Shown: positions 8,674 to 16,797 of the stretch, one piece after another | Layout: every line of letters starts with the position of its first letter | Numbering within the stretch: the first letter of the stretch is position 1 | Source of the DNA: Paracoccaceae bacterium | Lineage (GTDB): Bacteria; Pseudomonadota; Alphaproteobacteria; Rhodobacterales; Rhodobacteraceae | Assembly (NCBI GenBank): GCA_022843025.1 | Contig: JALHOL010000001.1 | Location: forward strand, 496,001 to 560,000 | Reading direction: 5' to 3' | Length of the DNA: 64,000 nucleotides | Position numbers and translations under genes: made by a program | Notes under the pieces: model-generated | What the model was told of the DNA's origin: nothing | Database searches by the model: none | The model's input: only the letters and a program-made list of their open reading frames with translations

Positions 8674-10497
8674 ATGGATGAGGGGCTGACGACCATCATC
8701 GCCTTTCTGGAGACGGTGCATCCTTATGATGGCCTGCCGCAGGACGAACTGGCGCGTGTCGCCGGTTCTTTCAGCCGCAGGGAATATGCCGCGGGCGAAG
8801 AGGTCTATCATGCGGGCGAGCCGCTGCGGGGCCTGTTTCTGGTAAAGCGCGGCGCGGTGGAGGTGTTGGAGCCTTCGGGCGGGATCGTGTCGCTGCTGGG
8901 ACCGCGCAACAGTTTCGGTGAGCGCGGGTTGATGCGCAGCGGGCTGGCGGTGACGACGGCGCGGGCGACGCAGGACAGCGTGCTGCTGATGCTGCCGGTG
9001 GCGGAGTTCCGGCGGATGATCGCGGAGTTCCCATCCTTTGAGCGGTTCTTTCAGCGTGGGCGCGGGGCGGAGCATCGCGAGGCCGATCTGACGGCGCAAA
9101 AGGTGGCCAGCCTGATGGCGCATGAGCCGTTCACGGTGCCGGCCACGCTTTCAATCCGGGCGGCGGCAGAGGTGATGCGGGATAACCGTGTCTCCAGCCT
9201 TGGGGTGACCGAGGAGGGGCGCTTTGCCGGGCTGGTGACGGTGCGGGATTTCACCAACAAGGTGCTGGCCGAGGGGATGTCACCCGAGACGGCGGTGGGT
9301 GCGGTGATGACGCGCGATCCGGTGACGCTGCCGCCTTCGGCGCTGGGGTCGGATGTGCTGCATATCATGCTGGAGCGGCGGATCGGGCATCTGCCGGTGG
9401 TCGAGAATGGCGCGCTGGTGGGGATGGTGACGCAGACCGATCTGACGCGGTTTCAGGCGGTGTCATCGGCGCAGTTCGTGCGCGATGCGGCGATGGCCAC
9501 GGATGTGGCGCAGCTGGCGGCGGTGACGGCGCGGATCCCGCGGCTGCTGGCGCAGTTGGTCGGCGCGCATAACGCGCATGAGGTGGTGACGCGGCTGATC
9601 ACCGATATTGCCGATACGGTGACGCGGCGGTTGTTGTGGCTGGGCGAGCAAAGCCTTGGCCCGGCACCGGTGCCCTATCTGTGGCTGGCTTGCGGATCGC
9701 AGGGGCGGCAAGAGCAGACCGGGGTGTCGGATCAGGACAATTGCATGATCCTGTCGGATGAGGTGACAGAGGCGGACATGCCTTGGTTCACCGCTTTGGC
9801 GAAGTTCGTGTCTGACGGGCTGGATGCCTGCGGGTATGTCTATTGCCCCGGTGACATGATGGCGACCAATCCGCGGTGGTGCCAGCCGGTGCGGGTGTGG
9901 CGGGAGTATTTCGCGGGATGGGTGGCGCGGCCCGATCCGACGGCGCAGATGCTGGCATCGGTGATGTTCGACCTGCGGCCCATCGGGGGGGAGCCCGCGC
10001 TCTACCGCGCCTTGCAGGATGAGACGCTGGCGCTGGCGGCGAAGAACTCGATCTTCGTGGCGCATATGATCCAGAATTCGCTGAAACATGCGCCGCCTTT
10101 GGGGCTGCTGCGGGGGTTTGCGACCATCCGGTCGGGCGAGCACAAGAACCATATCGACATGAAGCATCAGGGCGTGGTGCCGGTGGCCGATCTGGCGCGG
10201 GTCTATGCGCTGATCGGGCGGCTGGCCCCGGCCAATACGCGCGCGCGGCTGGAAGCGGCCGAGGCGGCGGGGGTGATTTCGGCATCGGGTGCGCGGGATC
10301 TGATCGAGGCGTATGACCTGATTGCGCGGACGAGGCTGGAGCATCAGGCGCGGCAGGTGCGCGGGGGAGAGAAGCCGGACAATTTCCTGTCGCTTTCGGA
10401 AATGTCGGATTTCGAACGGTCTCATTTGCGCGACGCCTTTGTCGTTGTACGGACAATGCAATCTGCCGTGGGACAATCCCGCGGCGCCAGAAGTTGA
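8674..10497 (+). CDS. cNMP-binding / CBS / DUF294 nucleotidyltransferase-like signalling protein
   Basis: The 607-residue cytoplasmic protein has three regulatory parts. A cyclic-nucleotide-binding fold spans about residues 15-125 (GEEVYHAGEPLRGLFLVKRG). A tandem CBS pair spans about 145-265 (GRFAGLVTVRDFTNKVL, GHLPVVENGALVGMVTQTD). A DUF294 nucleotidyltransferase-like domain follows, with GSQGRQEQ at 341-348 and the acidic pair Asp353/Asp355, then the DUF294 C-terminal helical domain. The architecture resembles GlnD-like enzymes in the NTase motif, but no substrate is known. It follows the symporter terminator and heads a second operon with the response regulator and exonuclease. DUF294, DnaQ-type and symporter genes are also neighbours in Pseudomonas, as I recall. 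Confidence 0.88.
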   Translation: MDEGLTTIIAFLETVHPYDGLPQDELARVAGSFSRREYAAGEEVYHAGEPLRGLFLVKRGAVEVLEPSGGIVSLLGPRNSFGERGLMRSGLAVTTARATQDSVLLMLPVAEFRRMIAEFPSFERFFQRGRGAEHREADLTAQKVASLMAHEPFTVPATLSIRAAAEVMRDNRVSSLGVTEEGRFAGLVTVRDFTNKVLAEGMSPETAVGAVMTRDPVTLPPSALGSDVLHIMLERRIGHLPVVENGALVGMVTQTDLTRFQAVSSAQFVRDAAMATDVAQLAAVTARIPRLLAQLVGAHNAHEVVTRLITDIADTVTRRLLWLGEQSLGPAPVPYLWLACGSQGRQEQTGVSDQDNCMILSDEVTEADMPWFTALAKFVSDGLDACGYVYCPGDMMATNPRWCQPVRVWREYFAGWVARPDPTAQMLASVMFDLRPIGGEPALYRALQDETLALAAKNSIFVAHMIQNSLKHAPPLGLLRGFATIRSGEHKNHIDMKHQGVVPVADLARVYALIGRLAPANTRARLEAAEAAGVISASGARDLIEAYDLIARTRLEHQARQVRGGEKPDNFLSLSEMSDFERSHLRDAFVVVRTMQSAVGQSRGARS

Positions 10498-10509
10498 GGT
10501 AGGCAGGTT

Positions 10510-11037
10510 ATGGGTCTTGAACTGATCGCAGCGATTGTCGCAGCCATTGCCTGTGCGGGGATCGCAATGATCCTGCGCAGGCTGTCGCGCAACCGGCTGC
10601 CGGCCTGGATCATGCCTGCGGCGGCGGCGTTGGGGCTGATCAGCTATACGGCGTGGAGCGAGTATAGCTGGTACGGGCGTCTGTCGGCGGGCCTGCCCGA
10701 GGGTGTGGCGGTGGTCTGGGCGGATGATCGGCCGCAGGCGCTGCGGCCCTGGACGATGGCGGTGCCGCTGGTGACGCGGTTCGTGGCGCTGGATACGCGG
10801 CAGATGCTGGCGCATCCGGGCAATGCGGACCTGATCCTTGCCAATGCCTATGGCTTTGCCCGCTGGCGCGGGGTGGAGCAGTGGACGGTGGCGGTGGATT
10901 GCGCGGGCCAACGGTCGGTGCGGATGACGACCGAAATGAAGATCACGGATGCTGGTGTGCTGGAAGGGGGCGAATGGGTGCCCTTGCTGCCGGAAGACCA
11001 GACGGGGGTTGTGGCGTGCCGGAGGGCGGGTGGATGA
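10510..11037 (+). CDS. Small membrane protein of unknown function in the acetate signalling operon
   Basis: The product has 175 residues with two hydrophobic helices near the N terminus (about 4-22 and 33-48) joined by a basic loop. A soluble domain of about 120 residues follows (from SEYSWYGRLSAGLPEGV). I do not recognise the domain. The gene starts 12 bases after the DUF294 gene and its stop overlaps the response-regulator start in an ATGA, so translation of the two is probably coupled. A membrane-anchored partner for the neighbouring signalling proteins is a guess from position only. Confidence 0.75.
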   Translation: MGLELIAAIVAAIACAGIAMILRRLSRNRLPAWIMPAAAALGLISYTAWSEYSWYGRLSAGLPEGVAVVWADDRPQALRPWTMAVPLVTRFVALDTRQMLAHPGNADLILANAYGFARWRGVEQWTVAVDCAGQRSVRMTTEMKITDAGVLEGGEWVPLLPEDQTGVVACRRAGG

Positions 11038-11429
11038 CAGACAGGAAGAGAGAACCGCTTGTCCTGATCGTGGAAGATGAGGACAACATCGCCATCGCGC
11101 TGGAATATGTGGTGAAGCGCGAAGGCTATGGCCACGCCCGGGTGGCCGACGGGGCGGAGGCGCTGCCTTTCATCCGTAGCCGTCATCCGGAGGTGGTGTT
11201 GCTGGATATCATGCTGCCGTCTGTATCGGGCTATGAGATCTGTCAGGAGATCCGGCTGGATCCGTCGCTGCATGATGTGAAGGTGGTGATGATGACGGCG
11301 CGCGGGTCGGCGTTGGAAAAGCGCAAGGCGATGGCGCTGGGGGCGGATGGTTTTGTGACCAAACCGTTCGATTTGGGCACGTTGCGGGGCGAGATACGGC
11401 GGATCGTGGATGGGGGGGCGCCGATGTGA
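11034..11429 (+). CDS. Single-domain response regulator (CheY-like receiver)
   Basis: The 131-residue product is a stand-alone receiver domain. The acidic pocket is in VEDED (Glu14, Asp15), the phospho-acceptor is Asp58 in LLDIMLP, the switch Thr is in MMTARG, and the conserved lysine is Lys110 in TKPFD. No output domain is present. The ATG at 11034 overlaps the previous stop (ATGA), and the next gene overlaps its end, again by 4 bases. No intact histidine kinase is encoded nearby. The next gene is kinase-like but lacks the phospho-accepting histidine, so the phosphodonor is unknown. Confidence 0.93.
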   Translation: MTDRKREPLVLIVEDEDNIAIALEYVVKREGYGHARVADGAEALPFIRSRHPEVVLLDIMLPSVSGYEICQEIRLDPSLHDVKVVMMTARGSALEKRKAMALGADGFVTKPFDLGTLRGEIRRIVDGGAPM

Positions 11430-13522
11430 TCGCCCGGGCGAGCCTGCGGCTGCGCATTCTGCTGTTTTTTGCGCTGCTGGCTGTGGGGTCGCTTCTGGCG
11501 ATCGGGGCGGGGGTCTGGCTGGCGCTGACGCGGTTCCCGGAACTGGCGGAACAGTCGAACGGGCTGGTGCAGATTGCCACGGTGGCGGGGTTCGGCAGTC
11601 TGGGCCTGATCGCCTGGGTCTGGTTCCTGTTTGACAAGAACGTGGCGCGGCCCATCGACCTGTTGGCAGGGGCGCTGCGGGCGCGGGCGCATTCGGATGT
11701 GGACCGACCGCTGGAGATGGAGGTGGCGCGCTATCTGGGTGATCTGGCCCCGGCTGCGGGGGCGGCATCGGACCGTCTGGCCGAGACGCGCAGCGCGCTG
11801 GCCGAGGCGATCGGGCGCGAGACGGCGCGGCTGACGGCGGAAAAGGCGCGGCTGGAGCGACTGCTGTCGGATGTGCCGGTGGGGGTGATGATCTGCGCGG
11901 GCAATCATCAGCTTGTCTTCTATAACAGTCAGGCGGCCGAGTTCTTGGGGGCAGGCGGGGGGGCGGGCGGGTTGGACCTTGCCCATCAGCCGGGGCTGGC
12001 GCGCAGCGTGTTCGGCTATCTGCGCGAGGGGCCGTTGCAGGATGCCTATCAGCGGCTGGTGGAGACGGGCGCGGCGGATGCGGCATCAGACCTGATCTGC
12101 ACGCCGGTGCAGGGGCGGGCGCTGCTGGCAGGGCGGATGCGTCTTTTGGTAGGCGAGGGCGATGCGCCGGGCTATGTGCTGACCCTGCGCGATGTGACGC
12201 AGGATTTCGCCGTGTCGGCGCGGCGTGAGGCGTTCATCGCCGAGGCGTTGGAGCGGATCAGCCGGTCGGTGGCGGGGATCGCCACGATCCGCGAAGCGGC
12301 GAGCGAGGGGGGCGATGCAGCGCTGGTGGCGGCACTGGATGCGGAAGTGGTGGCCCTCGTGGCCATGGTGCAGGAGATTGCGCGCGCCAATCAGGAGCGG
12401 CGGCCAGAAACGCTGCCCTATACGATGCTGCGGGGCGAGGATGTGCTGGACAGCATCAAGGCGCGGGTCGAGGGCGCAGGGCTGACGGTGGAGATTGCAC
12501 CATCGGCGCTGATGATCGGCTGCAATGCCTATGAGTTGGTGGGGTTCACCGGGGTGTTGTGCCACGAGATTGCGCGGATGGCGGGGGTGACGCGGCTGAC
12601 GCTGCGGCTGGATGAGGAATTTGGCGGGGCATCGCTGCGCATCGTCTGGAAAGGTGCACCGCTGACCATGTCCGCGCTGGAGCGGGTTCTGGACCTGCCC
12701 TTGGACGCAAGTTTGCCCGAGGCGACGGGGCGCAGCTTTCTGGCGGAACATGCCACGGATATCTGGCCCGAAGTGATGGAAGGCGGGCTAGAGGCGCTGT
12801 GCCTGCCGATCCTGCAGGCGCGGCGGTCGGTGAAGCGGCCCGAGCCGGTGGCGCGGCGGGTGACCTATGATTTCGATCTGCTGGGGCAGGAACGGCGCGG
12901 GGCTGTGCTGAACAGCCGGTTGGACCAGCTGACCTATGTGGTGTTCGACACGGAAACCACCGGGCTGATGCCGCAGCAGGGCGATGAGGTGGTGCAGATC
13001 GCCGCTGTGCGGATCGTGAACGGGCGGCGGGTGGAGGGCGAGGTGTTCAACACGCTGGTCCATCCGGGGCGAACGATCCCGGCGGCATCGACTGCCGTGC
13101 ATGGCATATCCGATGCCATGGTGGCCGACGCGCCGAAGGTGACCGAGGCCTTGGCCCGGTTCCACCGTTTTGCCGAAGGGGCGGTGCTGGTGGCGCATAA
13201 TGCGCCTTTCGACATGGCATTTTTACGCCGGGCCGAGCCTGCCATCGGCAAGCGGTTCGACATGCCCATTCTGGATACGGTTCTGCTGTCAGCGGTGGTG
13301 TTCAGCCAGCATGAGGAGCATTCGCTGGATGCGCTGACGCATCGGCTGGGCATCACCATATCCGAGGAGGCGCGCCACACCGCGCTGGGCGATGCGGTGG
13401 CGACGGCGGATGCATTCCTGAAAATGCTGACCATGCTGCGCGGGCGCAAGATCGGCACCTTTGACGAGGTGCTGACTGAGGTGCGCAAGCATGGCCGGCT
13501 GTTGCAGGATCTGAACGCCTGA
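11426..13522 (+). CDS. Membrane PAS / degenerate kinase-like protein fused to DnaQ-type 3'-5' exonuclease
   Basis: The 698-residue fusion has two transmembrane helices (about 11-33 and 48-69), a HAMP-like linker and coiled coil to about 145, and a PAS-like domain (about 146-260). A region laid out like a kinase dimerisation helix follows, in which Glu276 stands where the phospho-accepting His would be. A degenerate ATPase-like stretch (to about 470) shows no DxGxG box. The C-terminal DEDDh exonuclease domain (about 503-670) is intact, with Asp508, Glu510, Asp596, His651 and Asp656. The exonuclease resembles the Pol III epsilon proofreading fold, but the fusion implies a separate signalling role. 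It is the last gene of the DUF294/response-regulator operon. Confidence 0.87.
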   Translation: MIARASLRLRILLFFALLAVGSLLAIGAGVWLALTRFPELAEQSNGLVQIATVAGFGSLGLIAWVWFLFDKNVARPIDLLAGALRARAHSDVDRPLEMEVARYLGDLAPAAGAASDRLAETRSALAEAIGRETARLTAEKARLERLLSDVPVGVMICAGNHQLVFYNSQAAEFLGAGGGAGGLDLAHQPGLARSVFGYLREGPLQDAYQRLVETGAADAASDLICTPVQGRALLAGRMRLLVGEGDAPGYVLTLRDVTQDFAVSARREAFIAEALERISRSVAGIATIREAASEGGDAALVAALDAEVVALVAMVQEIARANQERRPETLPYTMLRGEDVLDSIKARVEGAGLTVEIAPSALMIGCNAYELVGFTGVLCHEIARMAGVTRLTLRLDEEFGGASLRIVWKGAPLTMSALERVLDLPLDASLPEATGRSFLAEHATDIWPEVMEGGLEALCLPILQARRSVKRPEPVARRVTYDFDLLGQERRGAVLNSRLDQLTYVVFDTETTGLMPQQGDEVVQIAAVRIVNGRRVEGEVFNTLVHPGRTIPAASTAVHGISDAMVADAPKVTEALARFHRFAEGAVLVAHNAPFDMAFLRRAEPAIGKRFDMPILDTVLLSAVVFSQHEEHSLDALTHRLGITISEEARHTALGDAVATADAFLKMLTMLRGRKIGTFDEVLTEVRKHGRLLQDLNA

Positions 13523-13528
13523 GCGCGG

Positions 13529-14521
13529 TCAGGCTTTTGCGGGGCCCACGGGAACGACGATCCGCCCGCGCACCTGCCCTTGCAGAAAGCGGGGGGCGGT
13601 GTCGATCACATCGGCGAGGGCGATCTCGGTGGTCATGCTTTCCAGAAGCGTCAGGTCAAGCTCTTGCGCCAGATGCGCCCAGGCCTTGATGCGGTCGGGT
13701 TTGGGGCACATCACGCTGTCGATGCCCGCAAGGGTGACGCCGCGCAGGATGAAGGGGGCCACGGTGGTGGGCAGGTCCATCCCGGCGGCAAGGCCGCAGG
13801 CGGCGACCACGCCGCGATAGCGCATGGCGGCAAGGACATTGGCCAGAACCACGCCGCCTGCCACATCCACAGCACCCGCCCAGCGTTCGCGGGCAAGGGG
13901 TTTGCCGGGGGCGGACAATTCGGCCCGGTCGATGATGCTGGAAGCACCGAGGGAGCGCAGATAGTCGGCCTCGGCTGCGCGGCCGGTGACGGCGGCGACA
14001 GTGTAGCCGCGTTTGGCGAGCAGGGCGGTGGCGATGCTGCCCACGCCGCCGGCGGCGCCGGTGACGACAATCTCACCCGATGCGGGCGTGATGCCGTGAC
14101 GGTCCAGCGCCATGACGCAAAGCATGGCGGTATAGCCTGCGGTGCCGATGGCCATGGCGGCGCGGGGGGAAATGCCCGCAGGCAGGGGGATCAGCCAGTC
14201 GCCGCTCAGCCGGGCCTGACCGGCCAGCCCGCCCCAGTGTTTCTCGCCCACGCCCCAACCGTTCAGCACCACCCGGTCGCCCACGCGGAAATCGGGGTGA
14301 TCGCTGGCAGATACCGTTCCCGCAAGGTCGATCCCCGGCACCATGGGAAAGCTGCGCACCACGGGCGATGCCCCGGTGATGGCCAGCGCATCCTTGTAGT
14401 TCAGCGTGGACCATTCAACGGCCACGGTCACATCGCCGGGCGGCAATTGGTCGGGCGACAGGGTGGCGATGCGGGCGGTCTGGCCGGCGTCGGTTTTGTC
14501 GATCAGGAGGGCGTCGAACAT
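13529..14521 (-). CDS. acuI: Acrylyl-CoA reductase AcuI / YhdH-type NADPH oxidoreductase
   Basis: This 330-residue zinc-independent medium-chain dehydrogenase/reductase reduces acryloyl-CoA to propionyl-CoA with NADPH, in DMSP and 3-hydroxypropionate metabolism. It begins MFDALLIDK, shows [16 protein letters not shown] and PGIDLAGTV, and has a Rossmann motif [21 protein letters not shown]. An upstream in-frame extension of 34 residues is poor sequence and was dropped. It is convergent with the exonuclease fusion, ending 6 bases from it. The YhdH/AcuI family also includes general acrolein reductases, so the exact substrate is not proven. Confidence 0.85.
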   Translation of the reverse strand: MFDALLIDKTDAGQTARIATLSPDQLPPGDVTVAVEWSTLNYKDALAITGASPVVRSFPMVPGIDLAGTVSASDHPDFRVGDRVVLNGWGVGEKHWGGLAGQARLSGDWLIPLPAGISPRAAMAIGTAGYTAMLCVMALDRHGITPASGEIVVTGAAGGVGSIATALLAKRGYTVAAVTGRAAEADYLRSLGASSIIDRAELSAPGKPLARERWAGAVDVAGGVVLANVLAAMRYRGVVAACGLAAGMDLPTTVAPFILRGVTLAGIDSVMCPKPDRIKAWAHLAQELDLTLLESMTTEIALADVIDTAPRFLQGQVRGRIVVPVGPAKA

Positions 14522-14734
14522 CGGAAAAGCCTTTGTCTTGGGATCGCCAAAGAAGAAACCGAAAGCGCGGGGCGCGCAAGGGCAGGGGCGTTTTCTGTTC
14601 GATGCGGCTTCATCTTGGCCCAAATACCCTCGGGTGGGTCCGGGAGGGCAGACAGCCCTTCCGGGGGTGATGCAGCAGACCGCGCTTTCCGGTGTTGTGA
14701 TGCGGCGGGGGCAGCGCGGCCTGATCGAAGCGGA

Positions 14735-15814
14735 TCAGGTCAGGGTGACGAGGTGGTTGTCCCAGGCAAGGGGATGGCTGTGCAGGGCGGTGGTCTGGAT
14801 GCTGTCGCCCTTGACCGTCAGTCGCAGGAGCGCGCCCATCCCGTCGCTGGCCAGAAAGCCACCTCCGGGCAGGGCGGCAATGCCGCAGACATCCTGACGC
14901 GGTTGGCTGGCGAGGAAGCGGCCATCGGCGGCGAAAACCTGCACCAGCCCGCCGCGCGGCGAGGTGATGGCGATATCGCCGCTCTCCGCCACGGCGATTG
15001 ATCCGGCATAGCCCTGCATCCGCAGGGATTCGGGTTCCGGCACGGCGCAAAGGGTGGGGGTGTCGCCGGGGGTCCAGAGGCCGAGGAGGGGGACGGTCTC
15101 TGTCGTGTCGCCTTCCCATTGCATGGCGAAGGCAATGCTGCCCGTTTGCGTCAGGGCAAGGTGGCGGATGGAGTTGCGGTTCAGCGTGGGGTCGAGTTCG
15201 GCCACGTTCAGCGGTTTGCCATGGGTGTCGAGCAGGGTAAGGTTAGGGCGCATGTCGGGGATGTTCAGCTTGGTCCGGTCGCGCGGATCGGTGACGATGC
15301 CGCCATTGGCGATGACGAGGCGGCCGTCGGGAAGACGTTTCATGTCATGCGGGCCAATCCCGCCCGACGCCCATTCGCCGATGCGTGTGAAGCGGTTCGT
15401 GTCCCAAAGGCCGATGCGCCCCTGCGAGGTTTCGGCGATGACTTCTGACGTATAAAGGATCGTGCCATCGGCGGAAAAGGTGCCGTGGCCGTTGAATTGG
15501 CGGCCATCGGGCGGGGTGAGGCTGTGCAGCAGGCGGCCATCGCGGCAGTCGATCACCAGAGCAAACACGCCGGGGCGGCGGGCGAAGGCCACGGCGAGGG
15601 GGCGGTTGGGATGGGCGGTGGCGGCATGGCCGCGCGCAGGCAGGGGGAGCGAGAACAGGCTTTCCCCTTCGGCGGTGAGGCCGTGGAGGAAGTAGCCCTC
15701 ACCTTGTTTTGCGGCGGCGAGGAAGCGGGGATTGCCCACATCGGCCCAGCTTGGCGCGGGCAGGCAAAGTGCGGCAAGGCCTGCGAGGACGGAACGGCGG
15801 GAGGTCATGGTCAA
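14735..15814 (-). CDS. DUF1513 protein, Tat-exported, beta-propeller-like
   Basis: The 359-residue product starts with a twin-arginine signal (SRRSVLAGLAALCLPAPSWA), so it is probably exported folded to the periplasm. The rest consists of repeated beta-strand blocks (GHGTFSADGTILYTSE, GIGPHDMKRLPDGRLVIANGG) typical of DUF1513 and propeller folds. Its start overlaps the preceding imelysin gene by 4 bases. It is the last gene of a four-gene operon of imelysin/di-haem/imelysin/DUF1513 type, a set found in Proteobacteria and linked with iron uptake. Its own biochemical role is unknown. Confidence 0.88.
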   Translation of the reverse strand: MTMTSRRSVLAGLAALCLPAPSWADVGNPRFLAAAKQGEGYFLHGLTAEGESLFSLPLPARGHAATAHPNRPLAVAFARRPGVFALVIDCRDGRLLHSLTPPDGRQFNGHGTFSADGTILYTSEVIAETSQGRIGLWDTNRFTRIGEWASGGIGPHDMKRLPDGRLVIANGGIVTDPRDRTKLNIPDMRPNLTLLDTHGKPLNVAELDPTLNRNSIRHLALTQTGSIAFAMQWEGDTTETVPLLGLWTPGDTPTLCAVPEPESLRMQGYAGSIAVAESGDIAITSPRGGLVQVFAADGRFLASQPRQDVCGIAALPGGGFLASDGMGALLRLTVKGDSIQTTALHSHPLAWDNHLVTLT

Positions 15815-16797
15815 TCCCCGTCCAGCGCGTTGAATCCGATGCCCACGCCAAGGGCCGGGGGAAGGGCGGTCACCACCGAGTCACGGGCCGCGCGGATAGA
15901 TTGCTGAAGGATTTCGATCCGCAGGCGCGCGGCGGGATCGGCGGTCCCGGCGAGGATGGGGTCATCCAGCGCCCCGGCCTTTGCTATCGCGGTGTCGATG
16001 GCGGCGAGGGGGGCTGTCGTGTCGGGCGACAAGGTGGCTGACAGGTCGCGCAGGGCGTGCAGCGACAGGGTGATGTTGCGCAGACTGCGGGCGGAGGCGC
16101 GGGCCTCGGCCAGATCGGGGCGGGGTTTGTCGAAGCTGCCCATCGGGCGGGCGATGCGTTGGTCGGCGAGGTGTTCGAGGCCTGTGGTGAGTTGGGTGAG
16201 CAAGGCCTGACGCGCCTCGGCCTGCGACAGAAAGCGGGTGTTTCCGGGTTGGCCTGCGGTGGTGAGGCTGGCGGCAAAGCCCTGTTGCCACAGGGTTGCG
16301 ATATCGGCGGTGGTGCGGGCGAGATCGGCGGTGGTCAGGCGGATCAGGGCGCACCTGTCGCCTTGCAGCGAGGCGTCAGGATAGAGGAGGCGTTCCAGCG
16401 CCATCAGGCCGCGTGCGGCGATGGATTGATCGGCGAAGCTGTCGGGGGTGAGGGTGGCAGGGTCGTTGGCAAGGATGGCGCGTTGCGCGGCGAGGCTGCG
16501 ACCTTTGGGGTCGGGCCAGAAGGCGATGGCAAGGCCGCGCCCCTCTTCTTCGACCGGGCCGAGATGGAGGTGCTGGACAGCCATCCAGGCGTCAAAGGTG
16601 GTGTGGAAGGCGGGGGTCAGGGTGGCGGGGGTGCAATCCTGTTGGGCGGTTGCGTCCAGCGCGGCGGCGGCGCTGGCCAGTGCCGTGTAGCCGGGAAGGA
16701 TGTGGTTCTGGACCACCTCGGCCACGTCGGCGCGCGCGGTAAGCGGGGACAGGATCAGGGCCAGCGTGAGGGTGAGGCCGAAGCATGTGCGGGGCAT
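15811..16797 (-). CDS. Imelysin family periplasmic protein
   Basis: The 328-residue product has a Sec signal peptide (to about residue 23, ending LTARADV) and an all-helical imelysin domain. Imelysins are EfeO/IrpA-related proteins associated with iron acquisition. The region GRGLAIAFWPDPKGR and the helix SIAARGLMALERLLYPD correspond to the conserved core, though the GxHxxE motif is less canonical than in the larger paralogue at 18.4 kb. It shares one base with the upstream di-haem gene (TGATG) and overlaps the downstream DUF1513 gene by 4 bases. Confidence 0.88.
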   Translation of the reverse strand: MPRTCFGLTLTLALILSPLTARADVAEVVQNHILPGYTALASAAAALDATAQQDCTPATLTPAFHTTFDAWMAVQHLHLGPVEEEGRGLAIAFWPDPKGRSLAAQRAILANDPATLTPDSFADQSIAARGLMALERLLYPDASLQGDRCALIRLTTADLARTTADIATLWQQGFAASLTTAGQPGNTRFLSQAEARQALLTQLTTGLEHLADQRIARPMGSFDKPRPDLAEARASARSLRNITLSLHALRDLSATLSPDTTAPLAAIDTAIAKAGALDDPILAGTADPAARLRIEILQQSIRAARDSVVTALPPALGVGIGFNALDGD

